From CAYOHG01 sp964465125 (GTDB lineage: Bacteria; Planctomycetota; Phycisphaerae; UBA1845; Fen-1342), in contig CAYXIO010000074.1 of the NCBI GenBank assembly GCA_964465125.1, positions 1-16,663 on the forward strand: a stretch of 16,663 nucleotides of DNA, read 5' to 3'. The notes beneath the pieces are model-generated. The model ran no database searches. It had not been told where the DNA came from and worked only from the letters and a program-made list of their open reading frames with translations. A program made the translations under genes and the position numbers. Of the stretch, positions 1 through 9,301 are shown one piece after another; positions within the stretch are counted from its first letter, which is position 1, and the number at the start of each line of letters is the position of its first letter.

Positions 1-1078
1 GCGCGATGCGGCGCAGCTCTTCCGGCAATTCGATCGGCTCGGTGATCGGCTGGCCGGTCTTGAGCGATTGGGCCCACAGCTCCCACGCGCGGATGCCCGG
101 GCCGGCCTCGACCAGACCCGCGTCGCGCATCTCGATCCACTTTTGTCCCGGGATGATCTCTTCGCCCGTCCAGGCGCACAGCTCGCCACGCAGCTCGCCC
201 TTGGGAGGCGCAAACTGAAGCGCCGTGCCCGCCTCCAGCCCCAGGTCGGCGATTCCCAGCTCATCGGGTATGCCGGCCTCGTTGAAGCGGGCGCTCGAGA
301 TGACGTGCGTGGTCAGCGGAACGTCGCGGTCCGCGCCGTAGTAGTTCACGATCGCCGGGAACCACATCTCGCCGAACCGGCGAATCTCGCAGATGGCGTA
401 GTTCGTGACCTTGCCATCCTGGAACAGCTCGGAGCGCACGACGTTGTGCCCGCGCTGCGGGTCGATCCACCAGTGCACCTCGTTGCCGCTGGACAGATGC
501 AGCGTCACTTCGATGAGGTCGCCGTCGGGCTGCTGGGAATAACTCCGCTTCGTTTCATCCTTCGGAGGGTAAGCCTTAAGCAAGTCCGCCGGCGATTGGT
601 TGGTAGGCGGCTTTGTGGGCAAGAGTCCGAATGCACGGATGTCGGGAAAATCGGGCTTAAGTACGTACTCGCGTTTGGCATTCGCAAAGGGCATGCCGAC
701 ATCCTGCCAGACGTGCATTTCGCGATTGAAGAGCTGCCGGGTCGGTTGATGAACGGGATTGCCGGTTTCCCCATCGAATCCGGTGACGCCGTTCGCATCG
801 CCGAAATCGAACTCCGCCAGGTCGTCGCCGGCCAGCAGGGTGCGCCGCCCGAACTCGATGCCCGCCGCCCGCTGGGATACCGAGCTCGAGCCGCTCCAGC
901 GCACGTCGGCCTTGCGGATGGACTGACGATACTCGATGCAGGCGCGCAGAGCGGGAGAAAGACCGTCGTCCGGGTTGGCCGACCGACTAGCAACTGGCGA
1001 AACGGGCTCGGCGAATGAAGCGCCGACAAGAAGTACGCCCAAGCCCACTCGCAGCAAAGAGCCTAGCCTGTGGTGCAT
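1..1078 (-). CDS. Secreted protein of unknown family (3' end off the window)
   Basis: The minus-strand reading frame from the ATG at 1076-1078 stays open for 359 codons to the left edge, so the C-terminus is missing. It begins MHHRLGSLLRVGLGVLLVG, a typical signal peptide with a likely cut after SFA near residue 23, so the protein is probably exported. AAGGGG lies about 8 bases before the ATG. The rest is soluble-looking, with segments such as NEVHWWIDPQRGHNV, VTNYAICEIRRFGEMWFP and VNYYGAD. This resembles exported planctomycete proteins with a LolA-like beta fold, but I do not recognise the family and that comparison is only an impression. No catalytic motif, repeat or membrane segment is visible beyond the signal. 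It lies in the same direction as the small Cys-rich gene ending at 1274, 195 bp upstream. Confidence 0.8.
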   Translation of the reverse strand, partial: MHHRLGSLLRVGLGVLLVGASFAEPVSPVASRSANPDDGLSPALRACIEYRQSIRKADVRWSGSSSVSQRAAGIEFGRRTLLAGDDLAEFDFGDANGVTGFDGETGNPVHQPTRQLFNREMHVWQDVGMPFANAKREYVLKPDFPDIRAFGLLPTKPPTNQSPADLLKAYPPKDETKRSYSQQPDGDLIEVTLHLSSGNEVHWWIDPQRGHNVVRSELFQDGKVTNYAICEIRRFGEMWFPAIVNYYGADRDVPLTTHVISSARFNEAGIPDELGIADLGLEAGTALQFAPPKGELRGELCAWTGEEIIPGQKWIEMRDAGLVEAGPGIRAWELWAQSLKTGQPITEPIELPEELRRIA

Positions 1079-1231
1079 GTGTGCATCCCCTTCTGCTCCG
1101 CGAACTGGCTCCGACCGAACGGATCGCGCACCCAGCTATTCAATGCGATGCTCAGTGTCGCTTAGTTGAATTCGCCGGGGCCGTTCGCGGCACTGTCCGC
1201 GAAGCGCTGCGAACTAGCGTGGCCAACAGTT

Positions 1232-1247
1232 CTGAAACATGTTCCAG
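1232..1247. repeat. Imperfect 16-bp dyad
   Basis: CTGAAACATGTTCCAG reads the same on both strands except for one mismatched pair, with the 8-bp core AACATGTT. It lies in the 195-bp space between the Cys-rich gene and the partial secreted gene, about 150 bp before the latter's start. It could be an operator or chance. The rest of this gap shows no convincing promoter or terminator. Confidence 0.25.
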
Positions 1248-1273
1248 TACCTAAAACCATACCCCTCGTTGAC

Positions 1274-1648
1274 TCACTCTTCAGAGGTCGTGCACTGACC
1301 GCTCACGCCGCAGTTACCTTCGTCCTCGCCGCTGAGGTTGTTGCATTGGTACCGCTTGTAACACCTCACCCGAGCCTTGTAGACGTCCACGCATGGGTAT
1401 TCGTCGCAATCGTCGAACGCGCGATACTCTTCAAAGCAGACCCGGTGATTCGTAGCACAGCGATCCAAGCTCTCATCACAGTGACAGTCGTCCGCGGTGT
1501 CCGCGCAGCCCTCGCAAGCCGCCCAATTGTACGCGAAGCCGCAGCCGACGTAGATCGGGATAATCGGCTCGTCTGAGAGCGCGGGCGCCCCCACCCACAA
1601 GCACATGCAAATCCCGATGAGGATGTTCATCGCGTGCAGCCGATTCAT
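1274..1648 (-). CDS. Small secreted cysteine-rich protein
   Basis: This encodes 124 residues. The start ATG (1646-1648) is chosen because AAGGGG sits about 7 bases upstream; the next in-frame ATG (1630) has no such site. Residues 1-25 form a signal peptide (MNILIGICMCLWVGAPALS, cut before DEP). The mature part of about 99 residues is acidic and holds 13 cysteines, at 36, 45, 48, 55, 57, 64, 71, 81, 86, 96, 102, 113 and 119, including CEGC, CHC and the ending NCGVSGQC. Export plus this cysteine density suggests a disulfide-stabilised extracellular or periplasmic protein; metal binding is possible. It has no family I recognise. The odd number of cysteines leaves one free or paired between chains. 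The frame is also open upstream through the tandem repeat, but the internal signal peptide argues against a longer product. A promoter at 1934-1961 and an octamer repeat lie in its predicted leader. Confidence 0.7.
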   Translation of the reverse strand: MNRLHAMNILIGICMCLWVGAPALSDEPIIPIYVGCGFAYNWAACEGCADTADDCHCDESLDRCATNHRVCFEEYRAFDDCDEYPCVDVYKARVRCYKRYQCNNLSGEDEGNCGVSGQCTTSEE

Positions 1649-1733
1649 GCACCACCCCTTCAGTAGTTTGTGCCAGGCGGCAGGCCACTGGCGCAGTTGC
1701 TTGCCACCGCGGCGCACACGCGCCGGGGGTGAT

Positions 1734-1833
1734 NNNNNNNNNNNNNNNNNNNNNNNNNNNNNNNNNNNNNNNNNNNNNNNNNNNNNNNNNNNNNNNNNNN
1801 NNNNNNNNNNNNNNNNNNNNNNNNNNNNNNNNN
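1734..1833. other. Assembly gap (100 N)
   Basis: There are exactly 100 undetermined bases, the usual placeholder for a scaffold gap of unknown true size. Both flanks carry the octamer repeat: the left flank ends GGGTGAT and the right flank starts CGGGTGATC. The missing sequence is therefore probably more of the same repeat that could not be assembled. Coordinates across the gap are nominal. Confidence 0.95.
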
Positions 1834-1896
1834 CGGGTGATCGGGTGATCGGGTGATCGGGTGATCGGGTGATCGGGTGATCGGGTGATCGGGTGA
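1834..1896. repeat. Tandem octamer repeat (TCGGGTGA)n, at least 8 copies
   Basis: GGGTGA recurs every 8 bp at 1835, 1843, 1851, 1859, 1867, 1875, 1883 and 1891, giving a perfect array of unit TCGGGTGA (GATCACCC on the other strand). A partial copy sits on the far side of the N gap, so the array is longer than shown. Each unit holds a GATC site. Eight is not a multiple of three, yet no reading frame through the array meets a stop; every minus-strand frame reads a DHPITRSP octapeptide repeat. It lies between a predicted promoter and the Cys-rich gene, so it would be transcribed as leader. Changes in copy number by slippage are plausible but cannot be seen here. Confidence 0.9.
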
Positions 1897-1933
1897 AACG
1901 CCGGCGGCCCGCGCCCGCACCCATCTACAACAT

Positions 1934-1961
1934 ACCATAGCACCGATTTCCGGACTGTCAA
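1934..1961 (-). promoter_or_regulatory. Predicted sigma-70 promoter for the Cys-rich gene
   Basis: Read on the minus strand, a perfect -35 box TTGACA (1956-1961) is followed after 16 bp by TATGGT (1934-1939), preceded by TG at the extended -10 position. Transcription would start near 1927 and run through the octamer repeat to the start codon at 1648. It is the best match to a housekeeping promoter that I saw in the window, but it is a prediction from consensus only. Confidence 0.5.
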
Positions 1962-2022
1962 GTCAACAATCGCCGGGACCGCGTAGCGCTCGCAGCTTTT
2001 TGAGCGACGAATGAGTGTCGAT

Positions 2023-2043
2023 TAGCGAATAGCGAGTAGCGAG
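2023..2043. repeat. Heptamer repeat TAGCGAR x3
   Basis: Three adjacent 7-bp units read TAGCGAA, TAGCGAG, TAGCGAG. They lie in the non-coding stretch 1962-2103 between the aconitase stop and the promoter of the Cys-rich gene. Apart from this short array I see no gene, RNA or clear terminator in that stretch. Function is unknown. Confidence 0.6.
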
Positions 2044-2103
2044 TGAAGAGCGGACGCGACGGTCCGACGCGCCGCGCCACACGCGCGAGGCATCGAAAGT
2101 GCG

Positions 2104-4833
<2,730 letters not shown>

Positions 4834-4931
4834 CGAAGGAAATCTCCCAGGCGCCCGCGTGGTTGCGATGGCTGCGGGCAAGTTCCTGATTTTATGCGAT
4901 TTTTGGGCCACTCGCGAGCGTCGAGAATGCG

Positions 4932-4963
4932 GGAACCCGGCCGGAGCGTTCCGACCGGGTTCC
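4932..4963 (-). terminator. Strong hairpin between sppA and acnA
   Basis: A perfect 9-bp stem (4932-4940 with 4955-4963) is extended, after one C/A mismatch, by a 4-bp stem (4942-4945 with 4950-4953) closing a GCGT loop. It begins about 32 nt after the sppA stop and ends 98 nt before the acnA start. No T-run follows on the minus strand, so it is not a classical intrinsic terminator. It may be a weak terminator, an mRNA 3' end stabiliser or an attenuating element in the acnA leader. Confidence 0.45.
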
Positions 4964-4995
4964 GTGGACAACCGTGGTTCGGCGTCGCGAGTGAC

Positions 4996-6948
4996 TCAGT
5001 GCATCGTCGGCACGCAGGGCATCAAGCAGCCGACGTGCTCGCGATCGAGGATCAGCAGGTTGCGCAAGTCGTCGGCGACGCTGCGCAGACGCTGCGGCGC
5101 AAGCTCCCGGAGCCACGGCTGCAACGCGCCGGCCAGCGGCGTGGTCGGCGTGCGGGCCAGCAGAGCAGCCAGACGGGCGGCCAGGGCGCTGCGCGGCGTC
5201 GAGCCGGGCGCGCCCGCGGTCGTACCGGTGGTCGTACCGGTGGTCAGCTCAAACGAATCCTCGGTTTCCTGGCCCATCAGCTCGGCCAGCGCTGCTTCGA
5301 AGCCCTTGGGCTCGGGGAAGGTGTAGACCTCGTAGTCGCTCAGGTTGGCCTTCTCGGCGGCGAGCTTGATGGCGTCGCGCAGGCCGCCGATGCGGTCGAT
5401 CAAGCCGCGTTCGAGCGCCTGTCGGCCGGTGTAGACGCGGCCACCGGCCATGCTGTCGAGGTCGCCTTTGATGCGGTCGCCGCGCGAGGTCAAGATGCGG
5501 CCCTTGAACTGCTTGTAGACGTCGTTCATCCAGTCGAGGATTTCGGCCTGCTCCGCTTCGGTCCACATACGGTTGGTGCTGAACATGTGGGAGTGTGCGC
5601 CGCGGTTGAACTCGGTGCTGGTGATGCCGAGCTTGTCCTCGAAGAGCCCCTTGAGCACCATCTTCCCGCCGACCACGCCGATGGAAGCCGTGATGGTGCC
5701 TTCCTCGGCGAAGATGACGTCGCCGGGGATGGAGACGTAATAGCCGCCGCTGCCGGCCACGCCGCCCATGCTGACGATCAGCGGGCGGGTCTCCTTGAGG
5801 GCCATGGCGGCCTTCCACATGATGTCGCTGCCAAGGGCCGACCCCCCTGGCGAGTTGACGCGAATGACGACCGCCTTGACGCGGTCGTCGTTGCGGATGG
5901 CGTCGAGGGCGGCGCGGATGGTGGTGCTGCCCGCGGTGCCGCTTCCGGAGAAGAAGTCGGGCTGGCTTTCGCCGGTCGTGATGCCGCCGTCAATGTACAG
6001 CAGGGCGATGCCGGGCTTGTCCGACTGCTTCGCGCCGCCGAAGAGCTCCTCCATGATCGTGTTCATCTGGGTGAACAGCGCAAAGGGGTTGGCGGGGTCG
6101 ATCTCGATGCCGAAGCCGCTCTTGCGCGGGTACTTCTTGACGAATTCGACGTCCTGGCCGAACTCCTTGCGCAGCAGCTTGCGGTAGTCCTCGAGCGATC
6201 CGACCGCATCGACCAGCTTGCCCTGCAACGCGTCCTCGGCGCTGATCGGCGCCTGGTCGACGAACTCCTTCATCTGATCCGCCGAGAGCTTGCGGCCGTC
6301 GGCCATGATCTGAATCCAGCGCGCGTAGATGCCGTCCAGCAGCCAGTTGATGTTCTCGGCGAACGGCTTGCTCGGCTCGGTGCGCGTGAAGGGCTCGAGC
6401 GCCGCCTTGTAGTCGCCGCAATGGACCATCTGCGCCGTGACGCCGATCTTGTCGAGCAGACCCTTGTAGAAGCTGACCTCGGCGGAGAGGCCGTAGATGG
6501 AAAGCTCGCTGTATTCGGCCAGCGTGATGTGGTCGGCGCACGTCGCGGCCAGGGCGTAGCTGAGATTGCCCGCGTAATCGAGGAACGCGAAGACGTGCTT
6601 GCCCTTGCCGCGGAAATCCTGGAACGCCCGGTTGAGCTCGTCGAGCTGGGCCAGGCTCAACTGCGGGTCTTCGATGATCAGCGCGACGCCGCGCACCTCG
6701 TCATCGTCGGCGGCCTTCTCGATCTTGGTGACGCAGTCATAGAGTGTGGTCATCCGCTCGCCGAAGAGCACCGCGAAGGCCTGGTCGGGCAACGGCGCTT
6801 CGAGCATCGGCCCGCTCAAGCGGATGCGGACGACCTGGTTGCCCGCGTGCAGCGGGGCGGCGAACAGGGCCGCAAGCCCGAGGCAGACGAGCATGCAAAG
6901 CGGGTGAGGATCACGCCGGGGATGTCGAGCCGCAAAGCTGAAGCACAT
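4996..6948 (-). CDS. sppA: Signal peptide peptidase SppA, two-domain type
   Basis: This is a 650-residue serine protease of the S49 family (67K type, two tandem crotonase-like domains), known to degrade leftover signal peptides in the cytoplasmic membrane. The start MCFSFAARHPRR is set by GGAGG 7 bases upstream. A hydrophobic segment (about residues 19-38, ending LHA) acts as signal or anchor. The N-terminal domain carries the catalytic lysine in GDYKAALEPF (K181). The C-terminal domain has VNSPGGS and the nucleophile serine in GGVAGSGGYYVS (S400), followed by TITASIGVVGGK. The Lys/Ser dyad split between the two halves matches E. coli SppA. After the peptidase region comes a tail of about 90 residues with a Thr/Gly-rich linker (TTGTTTGTTAG) and a helical, Leu/Arg-rich end that the E. 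coli enzyme lacks. It is divergent from the ABC ATPase gene at 7150. Confidence 0.94.
   Translation of the reverse strand: MCFSFAARHPRRDPHPLCMLVCLGLAALFAAPLHAGNQVVRIRLSGPMLEAPLPDQAFAVLFGERMTTLYDCVTKIEKAADDDEVRGVALIIEDPQLSLAQLDELNRAFQDFRGKGKHVFAFLDYAGNLSYALAATCADHITLAEYSELSIYGLSAEVSFYKGLLDKIGVTAQMVHCGDYKAALEPFTRTEPSKPFAENINWLLDGIYARWIQIMADGRKLSADQMKEFVDQAPISAEDALQGKLVDAVGSLEDYRKLLRKEFGQDVEFVKKYPRKSGFGIEIDPANPFALFTQMNTIMEELFGGAKQSDKPGIALLYIDGGITTGESQPDFFSGSGTAGSTTIRAALDAIRNDDRVKAVVIRVNSPGGSALGSDIMWKAAMALKETRPLIVSMGGVAGSGGYYVSIPGDVIFAEEGTITASIGVVGGKMVLKGLFEDKLGITSTEFNRGAHSHMFSTNRMWTEAEQAEILDWMNDVYKQFKGRILTSRGDRIKGDLDSMAGGRVYTGRQALERGLIDRIGGLRDAIKLAAEKANLSDYEVYTFPEPKGFEAALAELMGQETEDSFELTTGTTTGTTAGAPGSTPRSALAARLAALLARTPTTPLAGALQPWLRELAPQRLRSVADDLRNLLILDREHVGCLMPCVPTMH
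5218..5245. repeat. 12-bp tandem repeat inside sppA
   Basis: The unit GGTCGTACCGGT occurs twice in tandem (5218-5229, 5230-5241) with a 4-base third start. It encodes the Thr/Gly linker of SppA. Twelve is a multiple of three, so copy number changes would only lengthen or shorten the linker. Confidence 0.7.
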
Positions 6949-7040
6949 GCGTTTGTCCTCCGTGAGGCGTCGCGCACGCCGGTGCGAGACCGACCGCGCT
7001 CGCGCGGTTCGCTGTGGCGACCACCAGGAATGTATCGCAC

Positions 7041-7059
7041 AATGGGCGCCCCGCCCATT
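7041..7059. promoter_or_regulatory. Perfect inverted repeat in the sppA/ABC-ATPase divergent region
   Basis: AATGGGCG, CCC, CGCCCATT is a perfect 8-bp inverted repeat with a 3-bp spacer. It lies about 92 bp upstream of the sppA start and 90 bp upstream of the ABC ATPase start, in a 201-bp divergent promoter region. That place suggests a protein binding site, but a regulator is not identified. No other notable element was seen here apart from the -10 at 7134. Confidence 0.4.
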
Positions 7060-7133
7060 CGGAAACCGGGAGGGAATTCGAACGGCGCACGCCGATCTTC
7101 GCACGAACACGGCGGAACCTGCGGATTCGCGCT

Positions 7134-7144
7134 TATCATCCCGC
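7134..7144 (+). promoter_or_regulatory. Predicted -10 element, TATCATCCCGC
   Basis: TATCAT followed by CCCGC matches 10 of 11 bases of the element at 9302 (TATAATCCCGC). No good -35 box lies at the normal distance. Transcription would start near 7146, only a few bases before the ATG at 7150, implying an almost leaderless mRNA for the ABC ATPase. Confidence 0.35.
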
Positions 7145-7149
7145 TACGC

Positions 7150-8190
7150 ATGCTTCTGTCGGTCAAGAACTTGTCTGTCGAGTCTGCGTCGGCCGACGGC
7201 CCGGTCCCGCTGCTGCTCGACGTGAGCCTCGATCTGCCCGACGGGCGCACGCTCGCGCTGATCGGCGAGTCCGGGTCCGGAAAGAGCCTGACCGCGCTGT
7301 CGATCCTGGGCCTGCTGCCGGCGGGGCTGCGGATTGCCGGCGGGACGATACGCTTCGAGAACCGGGACCTGGCGCGCCTCTCGCCGCGGGAGCTGCGGGC
7401 CGTTCGCGGCGCGCGGATCGGCCTCATCGCACAGGAGCCGATGTCCTGCCTGAACCCGGTTCGGACCATCGGCGAGCAAGTAGGCGAGCCGCTGCGCGTT
7501 CGCGGCGGCGTCGCGCGGCGCGAAGCGCAACGGGCCGTGGAGCAACTGCTCGAGCGCGTCGGATTGCAGCCCGGCCGCAGCCTTCGGAGCGCTTATCCGC
7601 ATGAGCTCTCGGGCGGCATGTGCCAGCGCGTCATGATCGCGATGGCGTTGATCTGCCGGCCCGCGCTGCTGCTGGCCGACGAGCCCACCACGGCCCTCGA
7701 CGTCAACACTCAGGCCCAAATCCTGGACCTGCTGCGCGAGCTCCAAACGGCGCTGAGGCTCACCGTGCTCTTCATCACGCACGATCTGTCGCTGGCGGCG
7801 CAGGTGGCGCACGAGACGGCCGTGATGTACTCGGGCCGCATCGTCGAGACCGGGCCGACCGAGAAGCTGCTGCGCGATGCCTGGCATCCCTACACGCAGG
7901 GCCTGCTGCGCAGCCTCGACCTGCCGAGCACGGGCGTCCGCAGCCGGCCGTTGCACGTCATTGCCGGCGAGCCGCCGATGCCGCGCGCCCGGCCCGCGGG
8001 CTGCGCGTTTCACCCGCGCTGCGCGCGGGGCCGCGAACAGGCCGAGTGCCTCGCGGTCACGCCAGCGCTGGAGCTCGACCCGTCCGGCCGCGGGTGCGCG
8101 TGCTGGCTGGCGCCGCCGCATGCGCAGAACCCGCGCCGCGAGCCCTTCGGGGCGGCTGCGCAGCGCGGATCATCCGATAGACCGCGATAG
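7150..8190 (+). CDS. Peptide-type ABC transporter ATP-binding protein (DppD/OppD family)
   Basis: This 346-residue cytoplasmic ATPase powers uptake of di- or oligopeptides, or sometimes nickel, when joined to two permeases. The start MLLSVKNLSVESASA is the first ATG of the conserved domain; no Shine-Dalgarno site is evident, in line with a leaderless message. Walker A is GESGSGKS (39-46), the Q-loop is Q95 in AQEP, the signature is LSGGMCQR (153-160, Cys where Arg is usual), Walker B is LLLADEP (173-179) and the switch histidine is H211. The C-terminal oligopeptide/dipeptide extension is present: HPYTQGLLRSL, then GCAFHPRCA with C285, C291 and C300 and a CACW pair (C316, C318), the cysteine set reported to hold an iron-sulfur cluster in some OppD proteins. 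No permease or binding protein gene is nearby, so the substrate cannot be named. The glycosyltransferase gene follows after 31 bp. Confidence 0.9.
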   Translation: MLLSVKNLSVESASADGPVPLLLDVSLDLPDGRTLALIGESGSGKSLTALSILGLLPAGLRIAGGTIRFENRDLARLSPRELRAVRGARIGLIAQEPMSCLNPVRTIGEQVGEPLRVRGGVARREAQRAVEQLLERVGLQPGRSLRSAYPHELSGGMCQRVMIAMALICRPALLLADEPTTALDVNTQAQILDLLRELQTALRLTVLFITHDLSLAAQVAHETAVMYSGRIVETGPTEKLLRDAWHPYTQGLLRSLDLPSTGVRSRPLHVIAGEPPMPRARPAGCAFHPRCARGREQAECLAVTPALELDPSGRGCACWLAPPHAQNPRREPFGAAAQRGSSDRPR

Positions 8191-8221
8191 ACCGCTGCCG
8201 CTGCAGGATCGGGAGCCCATC

Positions 8222-9280
8222 GTGGACCGCGTGTCGATCATCATTCCCACGGCGCGAGGCCGCGAAGTCGTCGAACCCTGCCTGCGGTCGATCGCGCAGC
8301 AGGATTACGACCCGTCGCTGATCGAGGTGCTGCCGGTCTACAACGGACCGGTCGATCCCCCGGACTGGTCCGCCGCCGACTTTCCGTTTCGACTGGTGGT
8401 TTCGCGGCTGGAGTCGGCGAACATCGCCGCGGCGAAGAACGTGGCCCTGGCGCAGGCTCGCGGCGACTGGCTGATCCTGCTCAACGACGACGTGCGGCCC
8501 GAGCCGGAGTTTGTGCGGGCGCATCTGCGCGCCCACGCGACGGTTGAGCGTCCGTCGATGGTGCTGGGCCGCAGCGACTGGCGCCGCTATCCCGACCAGA
8601 CCGTGTTCGACGAGCTGATCCAGAACACCTCGATGATCTTCTTCTACGACCGCACGCAGCCGCACCAGTTTCACGGCTTTCGGCACGCGTGGAATCTGAA
8701 TCTCTCGCTGGCGCGGCGCGATCTGGACGGTGCGCGGTTCGACGAGCGACTCGGGCCGTTCTTTTTCGAGGACGTCGAGCTGGCCTGGCGTCTGGAGACG
8801 CGTGCCGGGCTGCGCGTCTGGTACGCCCCGGAGGCCGGCGCGCTGCATGATCATCGCTACGACGCCGCGGGCTACTTCGAGCGTGAGCGGCGGCTCGGAG
8901 CGGCCGCGCTGCGCCTCTGGCGGTGCAACCCCGAGTGCTTCCGCGCGGTCTATCACGGGGACAACCCCGATCGGCTCGCGGCGTACTACGACGAGTACCT
9001 GCGGCGCGAGTCGAGCGGGCTGGCGGAGCGGTTGGTTCACTTTCAGACGCTGGCCGGCGCGTCGGCGGCGTCGTTACCCACGAATCCGCAGCTTCGCCGG
9101 GATTGGCTCTGCGTTTTGTATGACGCGCACCTGCCGCTGAAGCGGGCCGAGTTCCGTCGTGGGTTCTGCGAGGCCCACCGCCGCGTCGCACCGCGCGCTG
9201 CGCAGGTCGACGCCGGCGAGGCGCTGTTGCGTTTCGTCGCGGACGAGGCCGTTTCAGCCGAGAGCGTATCGGCAGTCTGA
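8222..9280 (+). CDS. Glycosyltransferase, family 2 (GT-A fold)
   Basis: This encodes 352 residues from a GTG start, chosen because GGGAG lies 7 bases upstream and the GT-A domain begins at once (DRVSIIIPTARGRE). The metal-binding acidic motif is NDDV (N88-D89-D90), and FFEDVELAWRL (E183-D184) matches the catalytic-base region of GT2 enzymes that transfer a sugar from a nucleotide donor. The GT domain covers about residues 1-230. The C-terminal 120 residues are helical and rich in Arg, with no family I recognise. There are no membrane segments, so it is cytosolic or peripheral. Donor and acceptor cannot be told from sequence; a role in surface polysaccharide or protein glycosylation is inference. 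It is probably co-transcribed with the ABC ATPase gene, an unusual partner. Confidence 0.88.
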   Translation: MDRVSIIIPTARGREVVEPCLRSIAQQDYDPSLIEVLPVYNGPVDPPDWSAADFPFRLVVSRLESANIAAAKNVALAQARGDWLILLNDDVRPEPEFVRAHLRAHATVERPSMVLGRSDWRRYPDQTVFDELIQNTSMIFFYDRTQPHQFHGFRHAWNLNLSLARRDLDGARFDERLGPFFFEDVELAWRLETRAGLRVWYAPEAGALHDHRYDAAGYFERERRLGAAALRLWRCNPECFRAVYHGDNPDRLAAYYDEYLRRESSGLAERLVHFQTLAGASAASLPTNPQLRRDWLCVLYDAHLPLKRAEFRRGFCEAHRRVAPRAAQVDAGEALLRFVADEAVSAESVSAV

Positions 9281-9301
9281 ATCCTCCCGCCGTGTCCGCG
9301 C

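Noticed and set aside
68..1018. Plus-strand 316-residue frame
   Set aside because: It is opposite the partial exported-protein gene, which has a signal peptide and ribosome site. The plus-strand translation shows no domain.
505..1029. Minus-strand 174-residue frame
   Set aside because: It is a shifted frame of the partial exported-protein gene, with Ser/Arg/Pro-rich shadow composition.
1232..1247. Dyad as a LexA (SOS) box
   Set aside because: Spacing between GAAC and GTTT halves is too short for the Gram-positive-type consensus, and it lacks the CTGT-N8-ACAG form.
1834..1896. Octamer array as a CRISPR
   Set aside because: The 8-bp units are directly adjacent with no spacers, and no cas gene is near.
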